Below, in pieces: positions 1 to 9,619 of a DNA stretch of 51,778 nt. The notes under the pieces are model-generated. The model saw only the letters and a program-made list of their open reading frames with translations. It was not told the origin of the DNA and did no database searches. Source of the DNA: Elainella saxicola E1 (GTDB lineage: Bacteria > Cyanobacteriota > Cyanobacteriia > Elainellales > Elainellaceae). Positions within the stretch are counted from its first letter, which is position 1. Every line of letters starts with the position of its first letter. Made by a program: the position numbers and the translations under genes. The DNA is taken from NCBI GenBank assembly GCA_002796835.1, contig LUGL01000102.1, positions 4,926 through 56,703 on the forward strand, in the 5' to 3' direction.

Positions 1-1
1 T

Positions 2-682
2 TCATCAGCAGAAGATTGGTTCTGGCTGCTCCTGATTTTGGGCGGTGGAACAGCCGTCATTCTCTACATCCTCTGGAAAGCCAAGAATTCCCAGTCTTCA
101 TCCCAAGAACTAGAAAATAATACGGTCACAGTAAACCAACTGCAGATTGCGCTGCTGGCTCAAGCTAAACAAATTCAAACCGATCTAACCGAACTGGCTC
201 TGTCTGCTGATACAGAAACTCCTGCCGGACTGACCGAACTGCTGCATGAATCGGCACTTGCCCTGTTGCGATCGCCCGAAAACTGGAGCCATGCCCGCAC
301 CAACACTCAAACCTTCAAAGGTCGCGAAGAAGCCGCTCAATACTTCGAACAAATTTCGGTGGCCGAACGGAGTAAATTTAGTGCCGAAACGTTAGTGAAT
401 GTGGCAGGACGAGTGCGCCAAACTGCTGCCCGTCTCGCCGAAGAGAGTGAACCCGCTGCCTATATCGTCGTCACCCTAATTGTGGGCACTGAAGATGATC
501 AGCCTTTATTTGACAAGATTCACTCTGGCGAAGAACTGACTACTGCTCTACAACAGCTTGCTAGCATCACGGAAAATCGCCTGTCGATCTTTGAGATGCT
601 GTGGACACCTGAGAACGATCGCGATAGCTTGAGCCGCGATGACCTGCTGGCCGAATATCCCGATTTGATTCAAATTGCTTAG
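2..682 (+). CDS. DUF1517 family membrane protein, 5' end outside the window
   Basis: The reading frame is open to the left edge, so the true start lies upstream and only the C-terminal part is seen. The visible protein begins with a hydrophobic segment (WFWLLLILGGGTAVILYILW), followed by a soluble domain of about 190 residues that includes LLRSPENWSHAR, SAETLVNV and the end YPDLIQIA. These same blocks recur in the next gene, so the two are tandem paralogues. DUF1517 proteins of cyanobacteria and plastids have an N-terminal signal or low-complexity region, one membrane helix and this conserved C-terminal domain; their function is not established. A TTG codon at 38 is not a likely start because it would remove half of the membrane helix. 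Confidence 0.85.
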   Translation, partial: SSAEDWFWLLLILGGGTAVILYILWKAKNSQSSSQELENNTVTVNQLQIALLAQAKQIQTDLTELALSADTETPAGLTELLHESALALLRSPENWSHARTNTQTFKGREEAAQYFEQISVAERSKFSAETLVNVAGRVRQTAARLAEESEPAAYIVVTLIVGTEDDQPLFDKIHSGEELTTALQQLASITENRLSIFEMLWTPENDRDSLSRDDLLAEYPDLIQIA

Positions 683-745
683 GAATTTTCTCGAACTCAG
701 TGAACTGTGTTAGGTTCTGTGCTAGCTGAATTGGTTAAAGCACGA

Positions 746-1840
746 ATGCGATTCATTCGGCCCTTGAACCTAACACAAAAATTGCTGCTTGCCAGCCTGA
801 CGATCGGGGGAGTCAACAGTTTATTTGGACTTCCCACCGATTCATCCATTGGTTCGATCGCTCTCTGGCTAGATCAACCCGCCTTCGCCCAATCGGGAGG
901 TAGAACCAGGGGGGGCTCGTTCGATCGGCCCAGTCCCAGCCAAGCTCCTTCCCACAGTTCGCCTAGCAGCGGCGATTATCTCGATCCCTACGACTATTCC
1001 AGGCCGAGAAACATCCCTTCTTACCCTTCTCAGCCCGATTATTTTCCTGGTTCCTACCGTCGGCCTCCGGTAATTGTGTTACCACCCCAGTCCTATCCGG
1101 TGCCTAGAGATCCCTATGGTTACGGCACAGGTGGATATAGCACCGGCTCCAGCGACGGCTTTTTGCTAATTCTGGTGCTGGTCTGCGGCTTCTGTGTGCT
1201 GCCTGTTCTAATGACCTATCTAGGGCAAGCGAAAAATCGTAGTGCTGTTAGCTATGGAGCAAACGAGATCAACAATGACATTGTGACGGTGACCCAGCTC
1301 CAGGTCGGACTGCTAGCTCAAGCGCGCTATATCCAAACGGAACTGACTCAACTCAGTCTGAGTGCGAACTTAAATACCCCAGAAGGATTGACCAGATTGC
1401 TGCAAGAAACGGTTTTGGCATTGCTGCGATCGCCCGAAAACTGGAGCCATGCCCGAATTACCTCTCAAACCGTTCAAAGTCGATCGCAAGCAGGCCAGCT
1501 TTTTGAGCAGCTTTCGATCCAGACGCGCAGCAAATTGAGTGCCGAGACGCTCGTGAATGTGGGAGGACAAATTCGTCAGCAAACTATCTCAGTCAATCCA
1601 GATGCGGAACCCGCCAGCTATATTGTCGTGACGCTGCTGTTAGGGACGGGGGACGATCGCCCGATCGCTAACTCCATCCATTCGGTCCCAGAATTGCGCA
1701 GTATTTTAGAACGGCTGGGCGGCCTCACACCGGACTATCTGATGATATTTGAGCTAATTTGGTCACCGCAGGATGCTTCCGACAGTTTGTCTCGCGAACA
1801 AATGCTCAGTCTCTATCCAGATCTGATACAGATTGCTTAA
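746..1840 (+). CDS. DUF1517 family membrane protein (tandem paralogue)
   Basis: A protein of 364 residues from the ATG at 746; an in-frame GTG at 707 would add 13 residues but sits only 24 bases behind the previous stop. The N-terminus is a signal-like hydrophobic stretch ending near AFAQ, followed by a Ser/Pro/Tyr/Gly-rich disordered linker of about 85 residues, a membrane helix (FLLILVLVCGFCVLPVLMTYL) and the DUF1517 domain. The C-terminal domain shares LLRSPENWSHAR, SAETLVNVGG and YPDLIQIA with the preceding gene. The likely topology is a membrane-anchored protein with one soluble domain. Its function is unknown. The close spacing of the two paralogues suggests co-transcription and origin by tandem duplication. 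Confidence 0.88.
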   Translation: MRFIRPLNLTQKLLLASLTIGGVNSLFGLPTDSSIGSIALWLDQPAFAQSGGRTRGGSFDRPSPSQAPSHSSPSSGDYLDPYDYSRPRNIPSYPSQPDYFPGSYRRPPVIVLPPQSYPVPRDPYGYGTGGYSTGSSDGFLLILVLVCGFCVLPVLMTYLGQAKNRSAVSYGANEINNDIVTVTQLQVGLLAQARYIQTELTQLSLSANLNTPEGLTRLLQETVLALLRSPENWSHARITSQTVQSRSQAGQLFEQLSIQTRSKLSAETLVNVGGQIRQQTISVNPDAEPASYIVVTLLLGTGDDRPIANSIHSVPELRSILERLGGLTPDYLMIFELIWSPQDASDSLSREQMLSLYPDLIQIA

Positions 1841-1881
1841 CGGTAAACTACAGAATGTAGAGCAGATTGGGAAGTAGACTC

Positions 1882-2361
1882 TTGCTAGACGAACAAGCTA
1901 AAAAGACGATGCTGCGCAAAATCCCCCATGGACTCTATGTCTGTGGCGTCAAAGATGGGGAAGAGGTCAACGGCTTTACTGCGAGCTGGGTAATGCAGGC
2001 TTCATTCCAGCCTCCCCTCGTCGTGAATTGTGTGAACCGCAGCTCTGGATCGCACGCCATGATTCAGAATAGTCAAGTCTTTGCCCTCAGCGCATTAGAA
2101 GCAGGACAGAAAGAGCTAGCCCAAAAATTCTTTAAGCCGCAGCGGCGAGTCGGCAACAAATTCGAGGATGTGGAATTTTATTTAGGCGAAACCGGCTGTC
2201 CGATCATTTCTGATTCACTGGGCTACGTCGAGTGTCGCGTGGTTGGATCGGTCGAACAGGGCGATCACACCGTGTTTGTGGGAGAAGTGATCGCAGCAGG
2301 TGTCCATCGTGAGGGCGATCCACTGCTGCTGGAAAGTACAGGTTGGCAATACGGAGGTTAG
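1882..2361 (+). CDS. flavin reductase-like (FMN-binding split barrel) protein
   Basis: A protein of about 159 residues resembling the flavin reductase domain family: a split-barrel FMN binder with the block GLYVCGVKDGEEVNGFTASW near the N-terminus and a later GYVECRVVG...GDHTVFVGEV segment, as in NADH:FMN oxidoreductases. I prefer the TTG at 1882 (protein starting LLDEQAKKTMLRKIPHG) because GGAAG lies 8-9 bases before it and the homology begins there. A TTG at 1867 and an ATG at 1909 are alternatives. It probably binds FMN and reduces a small substrate or diverts electrons; the physiological partner is unknown. The stop is 3 bases before the next gene, so the two are probably translated together. 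Confidence 0.82.
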   Translation: MLDEQAKKTMLRKIPHGLYVCGVKDGEEVNGFTASWVMQASFQPPLVVNCVNRSSGSHAMIQNSQVFALSALEAGQKELAQKFFKPQRRVGNKFEDVEFYLGETGCPIISDSLGYVECRVVGSVEQGDHTVFVGEVIAAGVHREGDPLLLESTGWQYGG

Positions 2362-2364
2362 GCA

Positions 2365-2718
2365 ATGCCGCTGATTAAGGTTCAAACTTCAGTTGCGACG
2401 ACCGATCGCGCCAGCATTGACACTCTACTAAAGAGCCTATCTGCCAGTTTAGCCAAGCACACAGGCAAACCTGAATCCTATGTGATGACCGCGTTTGAAC
2501 CTGATGTGCCCATGACCTTTGGCGGCACGACCGATCCGGTTTGCTACATCGAAATCAAGAGCATCGGCTCCATGAGTTCGGCCCAAACCAAAGCCATGAG
2601 TCAGGATTTCAGCGAACAAATTCAGACTGCCTTAGGCGTACCGTTAAACCGCATCTACATCGAATTTTCGGATGCTAAAGGATATATGTGGGGCTGGAAC
2701 GGTTCCACCTTTGGATAA
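2365..2718 (+). CDS. MIF/phenylpyruvate tautomerase-like protein
   Basis: A 117-residue protein of the macrophage migration inhibitory factor / tautomerase superfamily. It starts MPLIKVQTSV, so Pro-2 is positioned to become the N-terminal catalytic base after Met removal. The family features KPESYVM, a central PVCYIEIKSIG strand and the end NRIYIEF..GYMWGWNGSTFG are present, and the length matches MIF (about 115 residues). In the family this proline tautomerises phenylpyruvate-like keto/enol substrates in vitro; the bacterial role is not known. It follows the flavin reductase by 3 bases, suggesting one transcript. Confidence 0.88.
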   Translation: MPLIKVQTSVATTDRASIDTLLKSLSASLAKHTGKPESYVMTAFEPDVPMTFGGTTDPVCYIEIKSIGSMSSAQTKAMSQDFSEQIQTALGVPLNRIYIEFSDAKGYMWGWNGSTFG

Positions 2719-2789
2719 ACAGATTTTGCCGATGCGAATCTGTTAAAATTTGTCACATTTATTGGTCATCCCGGATGTTGGGAAAAAAC

Positions 2790-3473
2790 ATGCTGAAAGC
2801 CTTGCTGTTAGATTTAGATGGAACGTTAGCAGAAACTGATTCGCTGCATTTTTGCATCTGGCAGGACTTTTTGCGTGACTACGGGCTGGAAACCGATCGC
2901 AATTTCTATCAAGCAAAAATCAGCGGACGGCTTAATCCGGACATTGTTGATGACTTGTTACCTCAGCTCAATGCTGACGAGAAAGCAGATTTCATTTGGC
3001 GGAAAGAGGCTGAATTTCGCAATCGAGCGAATCGTTTAACCCCCATGCCGGGACTGCTTGATCTGCTGGACTGGGCTGAGCGTCAAAACCTTAAATTAGC
3101 CGTGGTGACCAATGCGCCGCCCGAAAACGCCGAATTTATGCTGCGGGTTTTACAGCTGACGACTCGGTTCGACTTGATCGTGCTGGGCGATGATTTGCCG
3201 CGTGGTAAACCCGATCCCCTGCCTTACCAAGAAGCATTACGTCAGCTCAACCTGACGACTCAAGAAGCGATTGCCTTTGAAGATTCGCCCTCAGGATTGC
3301 GATCGGCAGTTGGGGCAGACATTTTCACGGTTGGCGTTGCCTCAACCCATGATCCGTCTCATTTAGAGCAACTCGGAGCCAAGTTAGTGATTTCTGACTT
3401 TACCGATCCGCAGCTCTGGACCTTGCTGCAACAAAGAATTAGCCCTGATGTGCTGGTGACTTCCAGACATTGA
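2790..3473 (+). CDS. HAD-superfamily phosphatase/phosphoglucomutase-like
   Basis: A 227-residue protein with all four HAD motifs: DLDGTLAETD (nucleophile and acid/base Asp), VVTNAPP (motif II), GKPDPLPY (Lys of motif III) and FEDSPSGLRSA (Mg-binding acids). The helical cap inserted after motif I fits the beta-phosphoglucomutase/CbbY-type subfamily, whose members dephosphorylate small phosphosugars or isomerise glucose phosphates. The substrate cannot be told from sequence. I start at the ATG at 2790, where GGGA precedes and homology begins; ATG 2775 is possible. An upstream in-frame start would overlap the tautomerase gene and is unlikely. It converges on the GH15-like gene with a 31-base gap. 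Confidence 0.88.
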   Translation: MLKALLLDLDGTLAETDSLHFCIWQDFLRDYGLETDRNFYQAKISGRLNPDIVDDLLPQLNADEKADFIWRKEAEFRNRANRLTPMPGLLDLLDWAERQNLKLAVVTNAPPENAEFMLRVLQLTTRFDLIVLGDDLPRGKPDPLPYQEALRQLNLTTQEAIAFEDSPSGLRSAVGADIFTVGVASTHDPSHLEQLGAKLVISDFTDPQLWTLLQQRISPDVLVTSRH

Positions 3474-3504
3474 ATCAATGGCTAATTTTTAAGTTAATTA
3501 CGCG

Positions 3505-6500
3505 TTAATTACTTATCTTGAGCTGCTGCATACCAGGACTGGGCTGATTAGATGCGCCTGAATTGGCTGAACTGCCCTGCGCTTGGCCCAATTCTGTCAG
3601 GAAGCGTAATGCCTCCGCAATGTAGCTGGCGCAAACATAGGGAGAAGTCTCGTAGAACGATCGCCAAGCCATCCCCTTTTGCTGATCATACAGAGCGGGC
3701 TGATGGGACCGATCGCTCAACCAGGCCAGCCGTACCGCATGCCCGATCAGCACATCCAGGACAATGTATTCCTCGATTTGCAAATCAGGATTGCGGTCAA
3801 AAATAGCAGCTAGTTCCACCAGCGCTTCAATATTCACCTGACGATATTCCGGGGCTTGAATATTGTTCAACAAATGTTCGACCCTGAGCGCAAAGTTTTT
3901 CTCACCGGGCGTCATTTCTGCCAGCAGCAACTCACTATCCAAACGATTGCGGCGATCGAGCTTATCCCCAATCACCAGACCTTTGCAATGCTGCAACACC
4001 TGCCAGACCTGCGGGTAAAATCCCTTGGGCACCCGGTTGATCGCTCCATCACGCTGGCGTTGCTGCCACCAGTTTTGTTGCGGTTCTGCCATGGCCGTCT
4101 CCGCCTCTGACGACACCACCCATTCGATCGCCTGCTGCCGCCGCACATGCAGCGACTCCTGCCGGAACAAACTCTGATCGAGATTGCTATATCCAGCCAA
4201 AATGCGCATCAGCCAGGACTTCACTTCGAACGGCGTCAGCTGGGTCAAATGCTCATATGCCTCATCAGGCGTCACATTCAGCTCACGGGCTAATTCGCTG
4301 GTAATCAGCAAAATCAGGTAGCCCACTCGCAAGGTCAGCAATCCATTGAAGAGATATGGATCGGTTTTGATCAGCACGCTCAGATAAATCAAAATCTCCT
4401 GCGTCAAAGGCCGATCGCGCACATCATTGCCGCAGAAAGTTTGAATTTTTTCAAGCATTTCATCCGGCGGCAGCGGTGCAGTAATCAATGAAGCCTCGCT
4501 GTAGGCTTTACCCACCGCAATTTGCTTGCCTCGCACCAAAATATCCGTCACTGCATCTGACAAGCCAACATCCACCTTGTTGAGCAAACCTGCCGATCGA
4601 CGAATTACCGCCCATAGCCGTAACTCGCTGGCTTTTCGATAAACTTCATCCAACAAATCGGCGATCGTCACAACCTGAGCTGAACCACCCAATTGAGTAT
4701 CAAATTCCAATCCTGCCAATTGACTGAGGGTTTCCAGCAGATCGATCTGCTCATACAAGTTTGTGGAATGGCGCAAGCGATCGAGCAAGCGTGGGATATT
4801 CGTTTCGTAAGACAGCAAAAATTCCTGCGTACTGCTGAGGGGATGATTGCGATCGGCATAGAAGGTCAGGTAATAGGGCACAGGCGCAGCATCCTGCACA
4901 GGAGCCTGCATAAAATCAAAGTCATGCACAAAATCGACCCGCTCAATACCTGCTGTCAACAAAAATTGGTTCAAATACCCCAACTTCACTGAAACCCCAT
5001 TACAATTTCCCTCCCGCAGCTCCTTCAGCAGTTTCAGCAAGGGAGACTGTTCAATCTCAGTCGTTTGCTGATCCTCGAACATGGCGTGAGTCAACAGCAG
5101 CGTCACGGTAGGCCGTCCCAACTGATCCCAATGTCGCTGAATATAAGCCAGCTCTCCTTTGATTTGGGCCACCAGAAAGTGGTAGTCGAGCGTCAGATAA
5201 AACTGCTGCGGATCGAGAAAGGAGGGGAGAAAGACGATCGCTTCTCCGCGAATTCGAAAAATCCGCGAGGTCGTGAGGCTGCGCAAACGGCGAATCGGAC
5301 GCCCCGTCAACTTCAGCTTGTCATTGCGGCCAATCTGGTGATAGATCGCCGCCAACTCCTCTGCCCGCCGCACCTGAATCGGAGCAACCTGGGTCGGGGT
5401 TTGGGTAGAAATTCCATAGGTCGCTAATTCAGCTTGGAGGGCTTCATCTTCCGACAGTAAGGTAATTTGCACTAAGGGCTGCCGCAGATAGGTCGATCGC
5501 TGATGACGACCCAGGGGATCGATATCTCCCAGCGACAATAACCCTTCCCGCAAAAGCTGGCCCAACAAATACAAGCTCTGTGCCCAAACCAGCGGCAAAT
5601 TTTCGTTTGGCAATCGGGTCTGGCTATGGGGATTTTCCCGTTCTGCCGCAATTTTATCTGCCGGAACGTAATACAGCTCTGGCAGCAGGCTCAAGCCACC
5701 CTGCTCGACCAGCAAGGGCTGCAACCGCTGGTAATAGTCCTCAGCCTGATCGCGATCGCCCCGAAACAGCGCATCTAGAAATAAATAGGTGAAGAACAGC
5801 GGCCATTCGCATTCGATATGCTCGAACTGTTTGAGTTCTAACGGCTCATAATGCAAGCGCGTCATGTCTTCGATCGCCGTTTGATGCCCATCTCGCAAAA
5901 ATCGCTTGCAGCCATAGTTGCCTTGCAGCTTCTCGACAATTTTGCTGCGCGTTCGCTCCACCAAATCGGGCTTATCCACCGCAAAGGCTGGAAAACCGAT
6001 CACCGGCAGTACCGCCGCATCCACTTCTTTAGAAGCAGACTCACGGGGTAGCAGCGACTCCAGCGTGATGCGAGTGCGGGCAATTTCATCTGGTAACACA
6101 TGCACCACCGAGGCCTGCCCGCCATGCACCCCAAACAAATTCAGGCCATTAATGGATTCCAGAGCCGCTTTCGCAATTCCAACCGAGCTGGCATTTAATT
6201 CTGGATTGCCATGGTTAATTTTGTTGCCCCGCTCCCAGATGCCATAATCTGGCGTACGATAGGCTCGGCCAATGTAGTAAACAAGATTTTGAATAAAGTT
6301 AACTTCGTCGATCGTAAAAATAATTTGGAGGCCAGACGCAGTCATTTGCGCCAACATTAGCAAATATAGTGAAGTAGCATCTAGCTGTAGATGTCCCCAG
6401 CCATCATCTCCAACCACTACATCGCCTGTACTCGTGTCGTATTTAGCATGCAGCGCATCCAATGGAGATTGCGTATGCTTAAACTGCTCGACTTTGTGGG

Positions 6501-6837
6501 CTTGCCGCATCATAGCAAACAGTAACCCCCGCATCAGCTTCACGACGCTATGTTCTAACTCATAGGTGCGGCCCTGATGTTCATCCCGCTTGCGATAGGC
6601 GAGCGCTAATCCCCAAACCGCCAAAATGCTATAAATGTTGTCTCGCACCCAGGCATCCGTGTAATTGCCATGAGCCGTGATCGCCGTACTAGCTGGCAGC
6701 AACCCGGTAATCGGATTCTGTCGTGCCAAAATGACAGACTGGATCTCCTGGTAAAACCGCTCCAGGCGATCGATCGGCAACTTTGAAGACAAACCTGAAT
6801 CAGGATAATTGACAGAATCGGAAAGAGGAGCGCTCAT
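3505..6837 (-). CDS. GH15-like protein, full-length homologue of phosphorylase kinase alpha/beta
   Basis: A protein of 1110 residues, much larger than classical glucoamylases. The N-terminal 440 residues form the (alpha/alpha)6 GH15-type domain: DAWVRDNIYSILAVWGLALAYRK at 61-83, GWGHLQLDATSL at 146-157, WERG at 201-204 (position of the general acid), ELNASSVG near 213-220 and ECEWP at 342-346. The whole protein, not only this domain, follows the animal phosphorylase kinase alpha subunit as I know it, including a middle LKLTGRP...GELAYI..HW..LGRPT block and a C-terminal INRVPKGFYPQVW...TPGEKNFALRVEHLLNNI..PEYRQ block, which in PhK-alpha lies in the regulatory C-terminus. It probably binds or hydrolyses alpha-glucans. 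It is single and monocistronic, converging on the HAD gene. Confidence 0.85.
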   Translation of the reverse strand: MSAPLSDSVNYPDSGLSSKLPIDRLERFYQEIQSVILARQNPITGLLPASTAITAHGNYTDAWVRDNIYSILAVWGLALAYRKRDEHQGRTYELEHSVVKLMRGLLFAMMRQAHKVEQFKHTQSPLDALHAKYDTSTGDVVVGDDGWGHLQLDATSLYLLMLAQMTASGLQIIFTIDEVNFIQNLVYYIGRAYRTPDYGIWERGNKINHGNPELNASSVGIAKAALESINGLNLFGVHGGQASVVHVLPDEIARTRITLESLLPRESASKEVDAAVLPVIGFPAFAVDKPDLVERTRSKIVEKLQGNYGCKRFLRDGHQTAIEDMTRLHYEPLELKQFEHIECEWPLFFTYLFLDALFRGDRDQAEDYYQRLQPLLVEQGGLSLLPELYYVPADKIAAERENPHSQTRLPNENLPLVWAQSLYLLGQLLREGLLSLGDIDPLGRHQRSTYLRQPLVQITLLSEDEALQAELATYGISTQTPTQVAPIQVRRAEELAAIYHQIGRNDKLKLTGRPIRRLRSLTTSRIFRIRGEAIVFLPSFLDPQQFYLTLDYHFLVAQIKGELAYIQRHWDQLGRPTVTLLLTHAMFEDQQTTEIEQSPLLKLLKELREGNCNGVSVKLGYLNQFLLTAGIERVDFVHDFDFMQAPVQDAAPVPYYLTFYADRNHPLSSTQEFLLSYETNIPRLLDRLRHSTNLYEQIDLLETLSQLAGLEFDTQLGGSAQVVTIADLLDEVYRKASELRLWAVIRRSAGLLNKVDVGLSDAVTDILVRGKQIAVGKAYSEASLITAPLPPDEMLEKIQTFCGNDVRDRPLTQEILIYLSVLIKTDPYLFNGLLTLRVGYLILLITSELARELNVTPDEAYEHLTQLTPFEVKSWLMRILAGYSNLDQSLFRQESLHVRRQQAIEWVVSSEAETAMAEPQQNWWQQRQRDGAINRVPKGFYPQVWQVLQHCKGLVIGDKLDRRNRLDSELLLAEMTPGEKNFALRVEHLLNNIQAPEYRQVNIEALVELAAIFDRNPDLQIEEYIVLDVLIGHAVRLAWLSDRSHQPALYDQQKGMAWRSFYETSPYVCASYIAEALRFLTELGQAQGSSANSGASNQPSPGMQQLKISN

Positions 6838-7316
6838 AGAGGATGCTGATAAGTTGGGGGAGCAATCGTAATTAAGCAGAACTAAAAGAAAACAGGATCA
6901 CTAAATAAATTAATTTTTTCTTCAGATTATCGCCTGTTTGCCACCCTTTAGCCTAATTCTTTGAATCCCCAACCCATGATTGCCCTTGCTGCGATCGATA
7001 CTTCATCCACACTTCGTAAGCGAGCGCTTGAACTCTAGCAACTCTCAGCTTGCACTATCTCTTCGCATCGCTACTGTATAAAATTTTGAACAAGCAGGAT
7101 CAGTAAATATCTCCACTTAGCCTATAATCAATTCCAAATAGTAAGGAGCAGTCCCTTGCTTCTTGCTTTGGCATTAGTAAAATCAGCAATTTTGATTTAT
7201 TTTTTGAATCTTCATGTGGAATAGACTAGCTTGACTGCAAATTTACGCATATACGACTAAAGTATAAGAGCCTACAAAAGTTCATTTTCCTTACTGAAGG
7301 GTCAGCACCCTCAACT

Positions 7317-7346
7317 TTGACAATATAGCGATTCCGCCGATACTAT
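7317..7346 (+). promoter_or_regulatory. candidate sigma70 promoter without a downstream gene
   Basis: TTGACA (7317-7322) and TACTAT (7341-7346) are separated by 18 bases. Transcription from it would start near 7353 and run toward the 3' end of folE, which is on the opposite strand, so the product would be a small RNA or a folE antisense transcript. Only the motif match supports it. Confidence 0.35.
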
Positions 7347-7528
7347 CTCTAGGGTCTTCTCCAGGGCTTCGAGTTCCAAAGTCTTCAGGAACAATCTGCT
7401 GCACACTCAATCACTGGCAAAAGCCGAGACGTAAAACCCTACGAAAACCTGCACGACAAGTTTACACTGCTTATGTCAGCGCGGCATAACCAGACGATCC
7501 TCCCAATTATTTAGTTTCCCAGAGCCGT

Positions 7529-7576
7529 GTAGGGGCGATCGCGCAAGCCATCATGGTGCGAGGTGATCCCCCCTAC
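7529..7576. repeat. extragenic palindrome (GTAGGGG...CCCCCTAC)
   Basis: The ends GTAGGGGCGATC and GATCCCCCCTAC are imperfect reverse complements enclosing a shorter GCGC..GCG core, so the 48 bases can fold into a long hairpin. Cyanobacterial genomes carry dispersed extragenic palindromes of this kind. It may also act as a barrier between folE and the upstream transcript. Confidence 0.55.
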
Positions 7577-7683
7577 ATTTCCTTATTTTTGACTTGCCAT
7601 CGATTGCGATCGCAAATCCAATCAGGTCCGGCCACGGCAAAGGCTGAAATTATGCTGGTTTGCCCATTCCGCCTAGAATTACG

Positions 7684-8415
7684 TTAGAAAAACGCAGGCC
7701 GATGGCGGGTCAAGCTGAGAAACTCTTCTCGTGTCTTGGAATCTTCCTGGAACACACCCAGCATGGCACTGGTAACCGTCCAAGAACCAGGCTTCTGAAC
7801 TCCACGCATCGCCATACACATGTGGGTTGCTTCCATCACAACTGCAACCCCTTGGGGTTCTAAGATTTCTTGAATCGCTTCGGCAACCTGGCGAGTCAGA
7901 CGCTCTTGCACTTGCAGACGGCGGGAATACATCTCTACAATGCGGGCCAATTTGCTGAGGCCAACCACTTTCTGATTGGGAATGTAGGCTACATGCGCTT
8001 TCCCCATAAAGGGCAGCATATGGTGTTCGCAAAGACTAAAAAAGTCAATATCTCGCACGAGCACCATCTCATTATGGCCCTCATCAAAGATTGCACCATT
8101 AATCAAGTCGTCAAGGGACTGATTATAGCCACTGGTGAGAAATCGCATCGCTTCGGCCACTCGCTTTGGCGTTTTGAGCAGTCCTTCGCGTTCTGGGTCT
8201 TCTCCAACATTCAAGAGCATGGTGCGAACAGCTTCCATCATCTCTTCGTTGGCGTTATCTGGCACAGGATGAGGCTTAGATTCTCGCCCATGCGTTGTGG
8301 CCCGATCGGGACGAACTGGGACACGATTTGTGATGCTGGATTCTGCCGCCAAGTCTGAATTTTGCACGGTGGGCAACGAAGTGCCATTGATTCCATTGGA
8401 AGAAGCGATAGTCAT
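7684..8415 (-). CDS. folE: GTP cyclohydrolase I
   Basis: A 243-residue enzyme that converts GTP to 7,8-dihydroneopterin triphosphate, the first step of folate and pterin synthesis. The zinc ligands Cys129 and His132 (in [16 protein letters not shown]) and Cys200 (in [14 protein letters not shown]) are present, as is the neighbouring catalytic His131; [13 protein letters not shown] and [15 protein letters not shown] are standard family blocks. The first 50 residues are a variable Ser/Asn-rich extension. I start at ATG 8415 (MTIASSNG); a TTG-initiated upstream version would overlap the SDR gene. It follows the SDR by 64 bases on the same strand, so they probably share a transcript. Confidence 0.96.
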   Translation of the reverse strand: MTIASSNGINGTSLPTVQNSDLAAESSITNRVPVRPDRATTHGRESKPHPVPDNANEEMMEAVRTMLLNVGEDPEREGLLKTPKRVAEAMRFLTSGYNQSLDDLINGAIFDEGHNEMVLVRDIDFFSLCEHHMLPFMGKAHVAYIPNQKVVGLSKLARIVEMYSRRLQVQERLTRQVAEAIQEILEPQGVAVVMEATHMCMAMRGVQKPGSWTVTSAMLGVFQEDSKTREEFLSLTRHRPAFF

Positions 8416-8479
8416 AAGTAAAAGGGATGAACTCTCCAGAAAATGATTCAAACCAGAAATTGGGAAACAGATAAAACCC

Positions 8480-9202
8480 TTAAAGTGCTCCAGCACTGGG
8501 CATCACTGTCAATTCTTCGATTACCGCCCCCGGTGGCAACAAGGCAGCGTGCACAATGGTTTGTGCAACTGTCTCTGGAGTCAGCATTCGAGAGCGATCG
8601 AAGTCTACATGGACGGTTTCAATATCCCAAAGGGGCGTATTGACCGAACCAGGGCAAAGCGTCACCACACGAATTCCGTGGGCACGTTCTTCCGCTGCCA
8701 GGGTTTTAGAGAGGGCAATCAGACCTGCTTTACTGACGTTGTAAGCTCCCCACCCTGGAAACGCCTGATAGCCTGCAATTGAGGCAATATTGATAATGGT
8801 TCCCTGCTGTTGATCACGCATTCCAGGCAGGACCGCTTGCATACATTGAAATACACTCGTAAGGTTGAGCGTCATGACTTGCTGCCAATCCGACAGCGAG
8901 GTTTCCAGTAGCGTGCCTGTATAAGCAGTCCCCGCATTGTTAACCAAAATCTCGATCGGAAACTGCTGCACCAGTGCTGTTAATTGAGGCTTGATTTGAT
9001 CCAATAAGGACAGATCAATCGCGCAAGTTTGCACATCTACGCCCAGAGCAGCGGCCTCCGCAGCCACTTGATCCAGGTCGGATTGCGATCGGCTAACAAG
9101 CACCAAATCCACGCCAGCTTTGGCGAAAGCAATCGCAGTTGCCTTCCCAATTCCACGGCTTGCACCCGTAATGAGAGCACGGTGATGGGTTACTAAAGTC
9201 AT
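8480..9202 (-). CDS. short-chain dehydrogenase/reductase
   Basis: A 240-residue classical SDR: cofactor motif TGASRGIG near residues 12-19, NNAG, the catalytic Ser in NIASIAG, YxxxK as YNVSK, and the LCPGSVNTP block. It is an NAD(P)H-dependent oxidoreductase, most like 3-oxoacyl-ACP reductase/YdfG-type enzymes. The start at 9202 ([13 protein letters not shown]) fits the family; the in-frame codon at 9244 would add 14 unrelated residues. Its position upstream of folE raises the possibility of a pterin substrate (sepiapterin reductases are SDRs), but nothing in the sequence proves that. It may equally serve fatty acid synthesis near accA. Confidence 0.9.
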   Translation of the reverse strand: MTLVTHHRALITGASRGIGKATAIAFAKAGVDLVLVSRSQSDLDQVAAEAAALGVDVQTCAIDLSLLDQIKPQLTALVQQFPIEILVNNAGTAYTGTLLETSLSDWQQVMTLNLTSVFQCMQAVLPGMRDQQQGTIINIASIAGYQAFPGWGAYNVSKAGLIALSKTLAAEERAHGIRVVTLCPGSVNTPLWDIETVHVDFDRSRMLTPETVAQTIVHAALLPPGAVIEELTVMPSAGAL

Positions 9203-9619
9203 GAAACTCTTCCAAATCTTTGCCAAACTCAGCAAAAAGCGCACTCAGCATATAGAGCCAGTCCAAACAGGCTGACCAATTGGTATGACCTAAAAAGATC
9301 AACTGAGGAGCGAGTTTTATAAAAATCTCTAGATAAAGACTGCGTTTTGATTGAGGTTAGACCATTGCGCTGACACACTCACTCGAACAGATTGGCTGAG
9401 AGCAACACTGTCTATGCATGCAAAAAACGCAAGGTTTTAAAGAATGAGAAAAATGTAAAAAAATGTTGCTAAGTCGATTATAACACTGCAAAGTCCCTGT
9501 CCAGCTTTTATCGCGATGGTAGCAATTACCTTTTCTCAATCCTGACAATCAGTAGATCCAATAGATGCCAGTGTTGATGCAGTCAGAGGGTTTTCTCACG
9601 GATCGCAGCACACTAGTGA
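9203..9619. other. 417-bp intergenic region between accA and the SDR
   Basis: No supported gene. A short Cys-rich frame on the minus strand (9357-9548) has no start signal or recognisable domain. The region must hold the promoter of the SDR-folE unit; AT-rich sequence occurs near 9435-9485, but I cannot assign clear -35/-10 boxes. Confidence 0.5.

Larger units (their letters stand above)
6838..7683. other. 846-bp intergenic region between the GH15-like gene and folE
   Basis: No convincing reading frame, tRNA or rRNA is visible. The first 450 bases next to the GH15-like start are AT-rich and must contain that gene's promoter on the minus strand. The region also holds a good sigma70-like promoter on the plus strand (7317-7346) with no gene downstream of it, and a long palindromic repeat (7529-7576), both listed separately. 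Confidence 0.6.

Noticed and set aside
9357-9548. 63-residue Cys-rich frame on the minus strand between accA and the SDR
   Set aside because: No start signal, no metal-binding spacing and no recognisable family.
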